Shown: positions 1 through 8,690, counted from the first letter of the stretch. The stretch is 64,000 bases of DNA from Syntrophopropionicum sp964397525 (GCA_964397525.1 CAYNIY010000004.1:1-64000); one strand, 5' to 3'. Program-made: numbers and translations. The notes: generated by a model not told the origin, from the sequence alone.

Positions 1-30
1 AACGTCCGATGTCTGACGACCGACGACTGA
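1..30. repeat. Intergenic repeat, acgtccga...cgacgact type (fragment)
   Basis: The window opens in a short repeat that recurs almost exactly near 50,655-50,683 (acgtccgacgtctgacgacc and on). In both places it is intergenic; here it stops just before trmFO. It belongs to the same repeat landscape as the clusters at 16.7, 50.6 and 55.6 kb. Confidence 0.6.
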
Positions 31-106
31 AATGGAAGGCAGGTCCAGACAAATAATATACTTCAAAGATAACCCCGCAGATATAAAAGCAGATGAGCCA
101 GCCGAC

Positions 107-1405
107 ATGACAGTTACTATAATTGGCGCCGGGCTGGCTGGCGCCGAGGCTGCCTGGCAGGCAGCAAAAAGGGGTGTTAAGGTCAGGCTTTACGAAATGC
201 GGCCTGCAAAACTAACGCCTGCGCATCGCAGCGGCGACTTCGCCGAACTGGTTTGCAGCAACTCCCTGAGAGCTGCCGCGCTGGAAAACGCGGTAGGCCT
301 GCTGAAAGAAGAAATGAGGCGCCTGGATTCACTGATCATGCACTGTGCCGATGAAACCAGGGTGCCTGCAGGCGGCGCCCTTGCCGTTGACAGAAATTTA
401 TTCGCCCAACGGGTTACCGAAAGACTTTCAGCGCATCCCCTGGTTGAAATTATCAGGCAGGAGGCAGGCGAAATACCCGAAGAAGGCTTGGTAATACTGG
501 CTACCGGACCGCTGACCTCGGATGCCCTGGCAAAGGCCATCCGCCGGTATACCGGAAACGAATACCTTTATTTTTATGACGCGGTGGCGCCCATTGTCAC
601 AGCGGATTCAATTAACATGGATAAGGTTTTCCGCTCTTCACGCTATGGAAAAGGTGACAGCGATTACCTGAACTGCCCCATGAGCAGGGAAGAATACGAC
701 GTCTTTTATGATGCGCTGGTGCAGAGTGAAAAGGCTCCTCAAAAAGAATTCGAGCGGGAAGTGCACTTTGAAGGGTGCATGCCGGTAGAAGCACTGGCCT
801 CACGCGGCAGGGACACGCTGCGTTATGGACCCATGAAGCCTGTGGGGCTGACTGATCCGGCCAGCGGCCAGCGGTTTTACGCGGTCGTGCAGCTGAGGCA
901 GGAAAACAAAGAGGGCTCGCTGTACAACCTGGTTGGTTTTCAAACCAGCTTGAAATGGGAGGAGCAGCGAAAGGTATTCCGGTTGATCCCCGGTCTGGAG
1001 GATGCCGAGTTTGTGCGGTACGGGGTGATGCACAGGAACACCTATATTAACTCCCCGGTACTTTTGGAACCGACGTATCAATGCAAAAACAGGCCAACTC
1101 TCTTTTTTGCCGGACAGATCACAGGGGTGGAGGGTTATGTTGAGTCAGCATCTTCCGGGCTGGTGGCGGGCATTAACGCTGCCTTGATCGCGCAGGGAAA
1201 AGATCCTGTTGTTTTCCCCCGGGATACAGCCCACGGTGCTCTCGCCCATTATATTACCACGGCCGATCCGGCTCATTTTCAACCGATGAATATAAATTAT
1301 GGCCTTCTGCCGCCCTCCGCTGCAAGGATTCGGGACAAGAAAGAACGCTGTCGAACAATCGCAGCCACAGCCCTGAACTCACTTGAGTGCTGTCTGTCTC
1401 TATAA
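107..1405 (+). CDS. trmFO: Methylenetetrahydrofolate--tRNA-(uracil-5-)-methyltransferase TrmFO
   Basis: Folate- and FAD-dependent enzyme that makes 5-methyluridine at position 54 of the tRNA T-loop; the usual Gram-positive alternative to TrmA. The N-terminus carries the dinucleotide-binding motif IIGAGLAGAEAAW. The two cysteines known to matter in the family are visible as LVCSNSLR (Cys50) and FEGCMPVE (Cys224). From the ATG at 107 the protein is 432 aa, close to the usual ~435; an upstream in-frame ATG at 32 would add 25 residues with no family likeness and abuts repeat DNA, so 107 is preferred although its ribosome site is weak. It lies upstream of xerC-hslVU-codY in the order typical of Firmicutes. 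Confidence 0.93.
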   Translation: MTVTIIGAGLAGAEAAWQAAKRGVKVRLYEMRPAKLTPAHRSGDFAELVCSNSLRAAALENAVGLLKEEMRRLDSLIMHCADETRVPAGGALAVDRNLFAQRVTERLSAHPLVEIIRQEAGEIPEEGLVILATGPLTSDALAKAIRRYTGNEYLYFYDAVAPIVTADSINMDKVFRSSRYGKGDSDYLNCPMSREEYDVFYDALVQSEKAPQKEFEREVHFEGCMPVEALASRGRDTLRYGPMKPVGLTDPASGQRFYAVVQLRQENKEGSLYNLVGFQTSLKWEEQRKVFRLIPGLEDAEFVRYGVMHRNTYINSPVLLEPTYQCKNRPTLFFAGQITGVEGYVESASSGLVAGINAALIAQGKDPVVFPRDTAHGALAHYITTADPAHFQPMNINYGLLPPSAARIRDKKERCRTIAATALNSLECCLSL

Positions 1406-1488
1406 AGTCTTTGTAAGAGGACGGCCAGGTTGAACGTTGGTGATATAAAATCTACAGCCATATCGATAATTTTTTAATATTTCTCAAG

Positions 1489-2379
1489 GTGGAAAAGAAC
1501 GCTTCACCGAAAACGATAGAGAGCTACCAGAAAGACCTTTTCAACGGACTTGACTTTTTTTCTGCTGTCCTGAAAAAAGAAGACAGCGATATTATGCCTG
1601 GTGATATCGATCACCAGGTGTTTCGCCACTACCTGGCCCACTTGCGCAGTCAGGGGCTGGCGCGGACCACTGCAGCCAGGCGGCTGGCGGCATGGCGATC
1701 ATTTTACCGTTATCTGTTAAGGGAGAAAGTGATCCAGGAAAATTTTTTGGCCAGGGTGATGAGCCCCAAGCTGGAAAAGCGTTTACCCCGCTTTTTGTAT
1801 GAAGGGGAGGCCCAAATTCTGGTAGAGGCGCCGGACTTAAAACACCCGCTCGGCATCCGTGACAGGGCCCTTTTGGAGTTATTGTACGGCGGCGGGCTAA
1901 GGATTAGCGAGCTGGTTACGCTGGACCTGTGGGACCTGGATCTTGGCGCCGGGTACGTCAGGGTGATGGGCAAAAGAGCCAAAGAAAGGCTGGTTCCCCT
2001 GGGGTCGCAGGCTGTTAAGGCCCTGCGGCAATACCTGGCTGACGCGCGCCCGAGAATCCTGGCCAACGCTGCTGAAAAAAAGATCAACAACGCGGTTTTT
2101 CTCAATCGCTGGGGTGATCGGCTCTCTGCGCGCGGCTCCCGCAAAATCTTAAATAAATACGCAGAGAAGATTAACCTTGAAAGAAAGATCAGTCCTCATA
2201 CCCTGCGCCATTCTTTTGCCACGCATCTTTTAAACGCGGGCGCAGATCTGCGCTCGGTACAGGAACTGCTGGGGCACACCCGGCTGTCCAGTACGCAAAT
2301 ATACACACATATAACCGGTGAAAGGCTGAAACAAGTGTACCGCAAAGCCCACCCGCGGGCCGAGGAAGAGGATACCTGA
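1489..2379 (+). CDS. xerC: Tyrosine recombinase XerC, start region probably frameshifted
   Basis: Site-specific tyrosine recombinase that, with XerD, resolves chromosome dimers at dif. Catalytic residues are present in order: Arg138 (GGGLRISEL), His237 and Arg240 (HTLRH), His263 (LGHTR) and nucleophile Tyr272 (IYTH). The only ordinary start in this frame is the GTG at 1489, which begins at VEKNASPKTI, in the middle of the family's first helix. Family-like sequence continues upstream in the same frame (IDNFLIFLK) back to a stop at 1441. A good site (agagg) with TTG at 1430 opens the neighbouring frame (MNVGDIKSTAI), so a one-base deletion between about 1457 and 1476 is likely. hslV follows after 49 bases. 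Confidence 0.85.
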   Translation: MEKNASPKTIESYQKDLFNGLDFFSAVLKKEDSDIMPGDIDHQVFRHYLAHLRSQGLARTTAARRLAAWRSFYRYLLREKVIQENFLARVMSPKLEKRLPRFLYEGEAQILVEAPDLKHPLGIRDRALLELLYGGGLRISELVTLDLWDLDLGAGYVRVMGKRAKERLVPLGSQAVKALRQYLADARPRILANAAEKKINNAVFLNRWGDRLSARGSRKILNKYAEKINLERKISPHTLRHSFATHLLNAGADLRSVQELLGHTRLSSTQIYTHITGERLKQVYRKAHPRAEEEDT

Positions 2380-2428
2380 TCAAAAAATATGACGAGGACG
2401 CATTAATGTTTTGCGAAGGGAGAATAAT

Positions 2429-2959
2429 ATGTTCCACGCCACTACTATTGTCGCTGTAAAAAGAGACGGAAAGGTCGCCATCGCCGGAGACGGCCAGGTC
2501 ACCTTTGCCCAGAATACGATCATCAAAAAAAGCGCCAAAAAGCTCAGGCGCCTGTATAAAGATAAGGTGGTCGCCGGGTTTGCCGGCTCAGTAGCCGATG
2601 CCTTTACTCTTTTTGAGAAATTCGAGGGCAAGCTGGAGGAATTCCACGGCAACCTGCAGCGTGCCGCGGTTGAACTGGCCAAGGACTGGCGCACCGACAG
2701 GGTGCTGAGGAGGCTGGAAGCGCTTCTGATTGTCGCCAATAACGAAGACCTGCTGATTATATCCGGCAGCGGTGAAGTGATCGAGCCGGATGACGGGGTG
2801 GCTGCCATCGGCTCCGGGGGGATGTATGCGATGGCTGCGGCGCGGGCGCTGGTTAAACACACGTCAATGGGAGCGGGTGAAATTGTTCGCGAAGCGATGG
2901 CGATAGCCGCTGATATATGTATATTTACGAACGATAACATTATAGTAGAAGAATTATAA
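2429..2959 (+). CDS. hslV: ATP-dependent protease peptidase subunit HslV (ClpQ)
   Basis: Proteasome-like peptidase forming the core of the HslVU (ClpQY) protease, which degrades unfolded and regulatory proteins in the cytoplasm. The protein starts MFHATTIVAV; the conserved TTIV stretch supplies the N-terminal threonine nucleophile, so a four-residue MFHA leader would have to be removed. The ATG at 2429 is placed by agggag 6-7 bases upstream; an in-frame ATG at 2411 adds only MRRENN. Length 176 aa, normal for the family. hslU begins 16 bases after the stop, so the two subunits are co-transcribed. Confidence 0.95.
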   Translation: MFHATTIVAVKRDGKVAIAGDGQVTFAQNTIIKKSAKKLRRLYKDKVVAGFAGSVADAFTLFEKFEGKLEEFHGNLQRAAVELAKDWRTDRVLRRLEALLIVANNEDLLIISGSGEVIEPDDGVAAIGSGGMYAMAAARALVKHTSMGAGEIVREAMAIAADICIFTNDNIIVEEL

Positions 2960-2975
2960 TTTGGAGGACAAGCAA

Positions 2976-4370
2976 GTGAAAGACTTAACACCACGCCAGA
3001 TAGTCGAAGAACTTGATAAATATATTGTCGGTCAGCGGCAGGCGAAAAAAGCAGTGGCAGTAGCATTGCGCAACCGCTACCGCCGCAAATTGCTGCCTGA
3101 TGATTTCAGGGACGAGGTGATCCCCAAAAACATCCTCATGATCGGCCCCACCGGGGTGGGCAAGACTGAGATCGCCCGCCGGCTGGCCAAGCTGGTCAAA
3201 GCGCCATTTATCAAGGTTGAAGCCACAAAGTTCACTGAAGTCGGCTACGTGGGCCGGGATGTGGAAAGCATCGTCAGGGACCTGGTAGAAACCGCCATCC
3301 GCATGGTGAAACAGGAAAAGATGGCTATGGTCAAGGACCGGGCAGAGAGGCTGGCCAATGAAAGAATTGTGGAGCTGCTGGCGCCTTACCCGGTTCAGGA
3401 CACACCTGCCCGCAATCCGCTGGAACTGCTCTTCGGGGCCAATAAACCGGCTGAAAAAACCGATAAGCCGCAGGATCAAATGTATAAGCGGATATATTTT
3501 GAACGTGAGATCCTGACCGAAAAGCTGGCAAAAGGCGAATTGGAAAACGAGTACCTGGAAATAGAAGTTGAGGATAACAAACCTCCGATGCTGGATATTT
3601 TTACAGGGGCCGGTATGGAAGAAATGGGCGCCAATATTCAGGATATGATGGGCGGATTTATGCCCAAGAAAAAACGCAGGCGTAAAGTTACGGTCGGTGA
3701 AGGCCGTAAGATCCTCATCCAGCAGGAGGCAGCAAAGCTGATCGATATGGACGAAGTGACCACGGCGGCAATCAAGCGCGCTGAAGAAGACGGCATCGTT
3801 TTTCTTGATGAAATAGACAAGATCGCGGGACGGGAAGGTTATGGGCCTGATGTGTCCAGGGGCGGTGTACAGCGTGATATCCTGCCCATTGTTGAAGGTT
3901 CCACCGTCATGACCAAATACGGTCCTGCCAAAACAGACCATGTGCTGTTCATTGCCGCTGGAGCTTTCCATACGGCCAAACCTTCAGACCTGATTCCCGA
4001 GCTTCAGGGACGCTTCCCGATCCGTGTCGAACTGGAAAGTCTCACCCGTGAGAATTTTCAGCAAATTTTGACCGAACCCAGAAACGCTATTATTAAGCAA
4101 TACACTGAATTGCTTGCCGCAGAAGGTGTTAAGGTTAAATTTTCGCAAAATTCTCTTGTAGAAATTGCTGAAATCGCCTATACTGTTAATGAACAAACGG
4201 AGAACATAGGTGCCCGGCGCCTGCACACCATACTTGAAAAATTGCTGGAAGACATATCTTTTGAAGCGCCTGAACTGACAAATAAAGAGATAGACATTGA
4301 CCGGGATTATGTCATTGGTAAATTGGGTGAACTGGTTAAGAACCAGGATTTAAGCCGGTATATTTTGTAG
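2976..4370 (+). CDS. hslU: ATP-dependent protease ATPase subunit HslU (ClpY)
   Basis: AAA+ unfoldase that feeds substrates to HslV. Walker A GPTGVGKTE lies near residue 57 and Walker B IVFLDEID near residue 270; the middle holds the charged, variable I-domain, and the C-terminus ends LSRYIL, the type of tail that docks into HslV pockets. Start chosen as GTG at 2976, nine bases after ggagg; the TTG at 2961 overlaps that ribosome site. 464 aa, normal length. Followed after 17 bases by codY. Confidence 0.96.
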   Translation: MKDLTPRQIVEELDKYIVGQRQAKKAVAVALRNRYRRKLLPDDFRDEVIPKNILMIGPTGVGKTEIARRLAKLVKAPFIKVEATKFTEVGYVGRDVESIVRDLVETAIRMVKQEKMAMVKDRAERLANERIVELLAPYPVQDTPARNPLELLFGANKPAEKTDKPQDQMYKRIYFEREILTEKLAKGELENEYLEIEVEDNKPPMLDIFTGAGMEEMGANIQDMMGGFMPKKKRRRKVTVGEGRKILIQQEAAKLIDMDEVTTAAIKRAEEDGIVFLDEIDKIAGREGYGPDVSRGGVQRDILPIVEGSTVMTKYGPAKTDHVLFIAAGAFHTAKPSDLIPELQGRFPIRVELESLTRENFQQILTEPRNAIIKQYTELLAAEGVKVKFSQNSLVEIAEIAYTVNEQTENIGARRLHTILEKLLEDISFEAPELTNKEIDIDRDYVIGKLGELVKNQDLSRYIL

Positions 4371-4387
4371 AGGGAAGAAGGGGCAGG

Positions 4388-5173
4388 ATGAGAGTATTAC
4401 TGGAGAAGACTCGGGACATCAATAAGATTCTTCAGAAATCCGCAGGAACCACTACTGTGGATTTTAATGAAGTAGCTGATGTTTTAAGCGAAAATATTGG
4501 AGCCAGCATCTATATTCTCGACCGGGATGGTAAGGTTTTGGGTTATTCATATTTAAAAGGCTGGACCTGCGATATTATGAAGGACATAGTCGAAGGCTCC
4601 GGCGGTTTCCCTGAGGACTACAACGAAAACCTGATGAGCATTGTCAGGACCCACGCCAATTTTTGCCAGGCAAACAATGCCTGTGTGTTTACAGAAAAGC
4701 AGTGCATCTATAATAATAAAATAACCACGATTATTCCGATTGTTGGCGCCGGTTCAAGACTCGGCACTTTAATCCTGGGCAGGTTTGACAATTATTTCAG
4801 TGACGAGGACCTGATCCTCGCAGAATACGGCGCTACCGTAGTCGGCATGGAAATTCTCAGGGCCCGGACCGGAAAGATCGAAGAAGACGCCCGCAAGCTG
4901 GCGGCGGTGCAGGTAGCCCTGGGCACCCTTTCGTATTCAGAACTGGATGCGGTGCGGCATATCTTTGAGCAGCTCGAAGGAGAAGAAGGCCTGCTGGTGG
5001 CCAGTAAAATAGCGGATCGTGTGGGCATCACCCGCTCGGTTATCGTCAACGCCCTGCGTAAATTTGAAAGCGCCGGCGTAATTGAGTCCAAGTCTCTTGG
5101 CATGAAAGGCACATATATCAGAGTGCTTAATGACCGCCTGACGGAAGAACTGGAAAAGCTTAAACAGCACTAA
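4388..5173 (+). CDS. codY: GTP-sensing global repressor CodY
   Basis: Firmicutes regulator that binds GTP and branched-chain amino acids through an N-terminal GAF domain and represses amino-acid, transport and stationary-phase genes. The C-terminal winged helix is clear (ASKIADRVGITRSVIV followed by SLGMKGTYIRV). 261 aa, full length. The hslV-hslU-codY arrangement is the same as in Bacillus. No clear CodY box (AATTTTCWGAAAATT) was found in the intergenic DNA here, so its local targets cannot be named. Confidence 0.96.
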   Translation: MRVLLEKTRDINKILQKSAGTTTVDFNEVADVLSENIGASIYILDRDGKVLGYSYLKGWTCDIMKDIVEGSGGFPEDYNENLMSIVRTHANFCQANNACVFTEKQCIYNNKITTIIPIVGAGSRLGTLILGRFDNYFSDEDLILAEYGATVVGMEILRARTGKIEEDARKLAAVQVALGTLSYSELDAVRHIFEQLEGEEGLLVASKIADRVGITRSVIVNALRKFESAGVIESKSLGMKGTYIRVLNDRLTEELEKLKQH

Positions 5174-5230
5174 AATTATTAAATGTTTCTCCGGAGCGAG
5201 GTTTGTTTCACTACTTTAATTTGCTTTTTT

Positions 5231-5257
5231 TAAAACCCCGGCTTGCACCGGGATTTT
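5231..5257 (+). terminator. Possible codY terminator hairpin
   Basis: aaaaccccgg-cttgca-ccgggatttt can fold into a stem with one mismatch and ends in a short T-rich run. It overlaps the -35 of the likely rpsB promoter, so its role is uncertain. Confidence 0.4.
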
Positions 5258-5271
5258 CTATGTGGTAAAAT
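5243..5271 (+). promoter_or_regulatory. Sigma-A promoter for rpsB
   Basis: TTGCAC, 17-base spacer, TAAAAT. Transcription would begin near 5278, leaving a leader of about 110 nt before rpsB. In that leader CCCCA-CT-GGGG type pairing at about 5316-5327 and a CCTGC/GCAGG pairing (5331 with 5364) suggest a structured RNA, as expected for an autoregulated ribosomal protein gene; this is inference. Confidence 0.55.
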
Positions 5272-5388
5272 ACCAATTGGTGTTAAATACGCACGTTACT
5301 GGATTTTTGCAGTGGTGCCCCACTGGGGTCCTGCAGGAGATGAGAGTAACGGAGGATCAAAACCGCAGGGGGAGGAGGTGTAGTAAAA

Positions 5389-6087
5389 GTGGCTGTAATT
5401 TCAATGAAACAGCTCCTGGAAGCAGGAGTCCATTTCGGACATCAAACCCGCCGCTGGAATCCTAAAATGGCCCCCTTTATCTTTACAGATCGCAATGGCA
5501 TCTATATCATCGATTTGCAAAAGACAGTAAAAAAGGTAGAGGAAGCTTATAATTTTGTCAAACAGCTTTCTCTGGACGGGGAAAACATCCTTTTTGTCGG
5601 CACAAAAAAACAGGCTCAGGAAGCGGTCAGGGAAGAAGCTGAACGCTGCAGCATGTTTTTTGTCAACCAGCGCTGGCTGGGCGGCATGCTGACTAATTTT
5701 ATGACGATCAGGCGCCGGATTGACCGGCTTCAGGAATTAGAGAAGATGGAAACCAACGGCATCATGGAGGTTCTACCCAAAAAAGAAGTGGCTGAGTTGA
5801 TGCATGAAAAAGAAAAACTGCAGAAGTTCTTGGGCGGCATAAAAGAAATGAGGCGCCTGCCGGGAGCACTGTTTGTAATCGATCCCCGTAAAGAAAGGAT
5901 CGCTATTGCAGAAGCAAGAAAACTTGGCATCCCCATCGTAGCTATCGTTGATACAAATTGCGACCCCGACGAAATAGATTACGTGATACCAGGAAACGAT
6001 GATGCAATAAGAGCTGTTCGCCTGCTGACCAGCAAGATGGCAGAAGCTGTTCTGGAGGGGAAACAGGGAGAGCAAATTACTGAATAA
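5389..6087 (+). CDS. rpsB: 30S ribosomal protein S2
   Basis: Small-subunit ribosomal protein. The N-terminus MAVISMKQLLEAGVHFGHQT and the later NQRWLGGMLTNF and VAIVDTNCDPDEIDYVIPGN are S2 signatures. GTG start at 5389, set by a strong gggaggaggtg site. 232 aa, normal. The gene has its own promoter and a strong terminator after it, with tsf transcribed separately or by read-through. Confidence 0.97.
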   Translation: MAVISMKQLLEAGVHFGHQTRRWNPKMAPFIFTDRNGIYIIDLQKTVKKVEEAYNFVKQLSLDGENILFVGTKKQAQEAVREEAERCSMFFVNQRWLGGMLTNFMTIRRRIDRLQELEKMETNGIMEVLPKKEVAELMHEKEKLQKFLGGIKEMRRLPGALFVIDPRKERIAIAEARKLGIPIVAIVDTNCDPDEIDYVIPGNDDAIRAVRLLTSKMAEAVLEGKQGEQITE

Positions 6088-6098
6088 TCACGAACAAC

Positions 6099-6136
6099 GG
6101 CGGGGGCTTTTCAAGCGAGTAACCCCTGCCTTTTTT
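6099..6136 (+). terminator. Intrinsic terminator after rpsB
   Basis: GGCGGGG pairs with CCCCTGCC across a loop of about 17 bases, followed by TTTTTTC. Confidence 0.75.
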
Positions 6137-6266
6137 CTGCCTATTACTATCAGCAGCTTATTCAGATAATATTTTTGATTAACACAAGTTTTATGGACAT
6201 ATCTTGAATAAATATGGTTATAATATCACATACAGGCTTAATTTGTAATAAGGGGGATTTTACTAA

Positions 6267-6929
6267 ATGTCTATATCTGCAAGTCTTGTAAAAGAACTGC
6301 GTGAGCGCACCGGCGCCGGAATGATGGACTGCAAAAAAGCGCTGACCGAAACGGGCGGTGACATGGAAAAAGCAGTGGTTTACCTGAGAGAAAAGGGCTT
6401 GGCTGCAGCGGCAAAAAAAGCCGGCAGAATAGCCGCCGAAGGACTTATTGAATCTTATATACACGGTGTCGGAAAATTAGGTGTCCTGGTTGAAGTAAAC
6501 TGCGAAACCGACTTTGTGGCATTGACCGATGAATTCAAAGGCCTGGCCAGGGACATTGCCATGCAGATTGCAGCAGCCAAACCGGAGTATGTAAGCAGGG
6601 AAGAAGTGCCCGCGGAAATGGTGGAAAAGGAAAAAGAAATACTGCGCGCGCAGGCGATCAACGAGGGCAAACCTGCAAACATAGCGGATAAAATGGTTGA
6701 AGGCCGCATTGAGAAATATTATAAAGACGTCTGTCTGTTGGAACAGCCCTTTGTTAAAGACACGAATTTAACTGTGCAGCAGCTGCTGACGGAAAAAATA
6801 GCAAAAATCGGAGAAAACATCAGCATCAGGCGTTTTGTCAGGTATGAACTGGGCGAAGGCATCGAGAAGAAGCAAACAGATATTGCCGCCGATGTTGAAG
6901 CAATTACCAGAGATGTGTGCAAAATATAA
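6267..6929 (+). CDS. tsf: Elongation factor Ts
   Basis: Guanine-nucleotide exchange factor for EF-Tu. The N-terminal UBA-like domain ends with the EF-Ts hallmark LRERTGAGMMDCKKAL, followed by the core with VEVNCETDFVA. At 220 aa it is the short form (a single core domain) known from several thermophiles and clostridia, rather than the ~290-aa form. The ATG follows aaggggg. A TATAAT at 6219-6224 upstream may serve as -10, but no good -35 is at the proper distance. Confidence 0.96.
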   Translation: MSISASLVKELRERTGAGMMDCKKALTETGGDMEKAVVYLREKGLAAAAKKAGRIAAEGLIESYIHGVGKLGVLVEVNCETDFVALTDEFKGLARDIAMQIAAAKPEYVSREEVPAEMVEKEKEILRAQAINEGKPANIADKMVEGRIEKYYKDVCLLEQPFVKDTNLTVQQLLTEKIAKIGENISIRRFVRYELGEGIEKKQTDIAADVEAITRDVCKI

Positions 6930-6996
6930 TTTTACAAAAGGAGTTTTGCCCGGGTTGTAGAATTTATTTTGGGGAGACTGGAGGTAATTGCCTAAC

Positions 6997-7737
6997 ATGG
7001 TTGCTCCGAAATACAACCGTATTGTTTTGAAATTGAGTGGGGAGGCTCTGGCCGGATCACTTGGTTTCGGCATAGATCCCGATGTGGTAAATAATATTGC
7101 CAGGCAAATCAAGGATGTCGTCTCTCACGGGGTTGAGCTGGCCATAGTGGTCGGCGGGGGAAACATCTGGCGCGGGGTTGCCGGCAGCGCCAAAGGAATG
7201 GACAGGGCTACAGCAGACTATATGGGGATGCTGGCCACAATTATGAACTCACTGGCCCTGCATGACGCCCTGCAGAAGCAGGGAGTGCATACCAGGACAC
7301 AGACAGCTATAGAAATGAAAGAGGTCGCGGAGCCGTATATCAGGCGGCGCGCCATCAGGCACATGGAAAAAGGCCGGGTGGTCATTTTTGCCGGGGGCAC
7401 CGGCAATCCATATTTCTCAACCGATACTACCGCAGCGCTGCGGGCGGCAGAAATTGAGGCCCAGGTAATATTAATGGCCAAAAGGGTAGACGGTGTCTAT
7501 GACTCCGATCCAATGAAAAATCCCGATGCGAAAAAGTTTGATGAGCTGTCATATATTGAAATGCTTAACCGGGGGCTGGGGATCATGGATTCCACCGCGG
7601 CCTCGCTGTGTATGGATAATAAAATCCCGCTGATTGTTTTTGATTTGAATGTGGATGGCAATATCAAGAGAGCAGTATTCGGGGAGAAAATTGGTACATA
7701 CATCGGAGGGGAGACGCTTGGTAAAAGAGATTATTAA
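6997..7737 (+). CDS. pyrH: UMP kinase
   Basis: Phosphorylates UMP to UDP; bacterial type of the amino-acid-kinase fold, hexameric, GTP-activated and UTP-inhibited in relatives. Motifs: RIVLKLSGEALAG at the N-terminus, VVGGGNIWRG and FAGGTGNPYFSTDT. ATG at 6997 gives 246 aa; a TTG at 6988 is only three bases from ggagg and is less likely. frr starts inside the end of this gene (20-base overlap), pointing to translational coupling. Confidence 0.95.
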   Translation: MVAPKYNRIVLKLSGEALAGSLGFGIDPDVVNNIARQIKDVVSHGVELAIVVGGGNIWRGVAGSAKGMDRATADYMGMLATIMNSLALHDALQKQGVHTRTQTAIEMKEVAEPYIRRRAIRHMEKGRVVIFAGGTGNPYFSTDTTAALRAAEIEAQVILMAKRVDGVYDSDPMKNPDAKKFDELSYIEMLNRGLGIMDSTAASLCMDNKIPLIVFDLNVDGNIKRAVFGEKIGTYIGGETLGKRDY

Positions 7738-8275
7738 TGAAGCTGAGAGCAACATGAAAAAAACCATTGAAGTGGTCAAGAAGGAATTTGCTTCAATGCG
7801 CGCCGGCAGAGCTACACCGGCACTGCTTGACAAGATCACGGTAAATTACTACGGTACGCCGACACCGGTGAACCAGCTCGCCAATATTACTGTGCCTGAA
7901 GCCAGGCTTCTGGTAATTCAACCGTGGGACAAGGGTTCCATGCCTGAGATTGAGCGTGCGATCATGAAGTCGGATCTTGGCATAACACCCGCCGGTGACG
8001 GCACGGTAATCAGGCTGGCCATACCGCAGTTAACCCAGGAAAGACGTATTGACCTGATGAAGGTGATTAAGAAAAAAGCTGAGGAAGGCCGGGTGGCGGT
8101 GCGCAATGTCCGCCGGATTACCAATGATCAGCTGAAAGCAGCGCAAAAAGACGGGAAAATTTCCGAAGACGACCTGAAACGAAACCAGGATGATGTGCAG
8201 AAGTTAACTGACAGGATGATTAAAGACATCGATGCTATATTGTCCACTAAAGAACAGGAGATAATGCAGGTTTAA
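7718..8275 (+). CDS. frr: Ribosome recycling factor
   Basis: Splits post-termination ribosomes together with EF-G. The family signature EFASMRAGRATPALLDKI and the hinge region (YYGTPTPVNQLANI) are intact. The TTG at 7718 follows cggagggg by about eight bases and gives exactly 185 aa, the standard length; longer starts inside pyrH have no support. The start overlaps the end of pyrH. Confidence 0.95.
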   Translation: MVKEIINEAESNMKKTIEVVKKEFASMRAGRATPALLDKITVNYYGTPTPVNQLANITVPEARLLVIQPWDKGSMPEIERAIMKSDLGITPAGDGTVIRLAIPQLTQERRIDLMKVIKKKAEEGRVAVRNVRRITNDQLKAAQKDGKISEDDLKRNQDDVQKLTDRMIKDIDAILSTKEQEIMQV

Positions 8276-8277
8276 AT

Positions 8278-8487
8278 ATGGATGAGCTGCCGGATATAAT
8301 TGGCTACCCGCTGGACAAAGCCTTGAATATATGCAAAGCGTCAGGATATAATGTTGAAATAGCGATCGCCCGACCTGTTAAAGCAATAGATGAAGAAAAG
8401 CCCAGGGTTGTACGCTTTACCAAGGTCTCGAAAAATAAAGGGGTGGTAACTGTAGTGTTTGAAGATATAGGGAGAGGAGGTGGATAA
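8278..8487 (+). CDS. Small PASTA-like domain protein
   Basis: A 69-aa protein starting two bases after the frr stop. The sequence LPDIIGYPLDKALNICKASG looks like the first half of a PASTA domain (the penicillin-binding-protein and Ser/Thr-kinase associated domain), and the total length is one domain. There is no signal peptide or membrane segment, so a role in sensing external muropeptides is not obvious. It ends in a basic-glycine tail that also encodes the ribosome site of the next gene. Function unknown; the domain call is by eye. Confidence 0.7.
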   Translation: MDELPDIIGYPLDKALNICKASGYNVEIAIARPVKAIDEEKPRVVRFTKVSKNKGVVTVVFEDIGRGGG

Positions 8488-8488
8488 T

Positions 8489-8656
8489 TTGGCATATAAG
8501 ATTACTGATGAATGCGTGGCTTGTGGTACCTGCATGGATGCATGCCCGAGCGAAGCAATTTCTGAAGGCGACATCTATGTTATCGATCAGGATAAATGTG
8601 CGGAGTGCGGAGCCTGTGTTGATGCTTGTCCTACAGGAGCAATCATTGAAGAGTAG
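8489..8656 (+). CDS. 2[4Fe-4S] ferredoxin
   Basis: A 55-aa clostridial-type ferredoxin, an electron carrier of anaerobic metabolism. Two full cluster motifs are visible: CVACGTCMDACP (Cys9, 12, 15, 19) and CAECGACVDACP (Cys37, 40, 43, 47). The TTG start at 8489 lies nine bases after gaggagg, which is within the end of the previous gene; only one base separates the two reading frames, so they are probably coupled. A strong terminator follows at once. Its place in a translation/isoprenoid cluster may be meaningful because IspG nearby needs reduced ferredoxin or flavodoxin; that link is inference. Confidence 0.95.
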   Translation: MAYKITDECVACGTCMDACPSEAISEGDIYVIDQDKCAECGACVDACPTGAIIEE

Positions 8657-8662
8657 TTATTA

Positions 8663-8690
8663 AACCCCCTCACACCTGAGGGGGTTGTTT
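8663..8690 (+). terminator. Intrinsic terminator after the ferredoxin gene
   Basis: Perfect 10-bp stem AACCCCCTCA / TGAGGGGGTT with a four-base loop, followed by GTTT. It closes the pyrH-frr-ferredoxin unit. Confidence 0.85.

Noticed and set aside
2985..3971. Long minus-strand open frame opposite hslU
   Set aside because: Lies wholly within a clearly conserved gene, has no family likeness and no ribosome site; a shadow frame.
5262..5465. 67-codon frame over the rpsB leader
   Set aside because: Overlaps rpsB out of frame and covers the promoter and leader; no ribosome site.
6204..6224. TTGAAT/TATAAT pair upstream of tsf
   Set aside because: Spacer of only nine bases; the TATAAT may still be used but no full promoter can be claimed.
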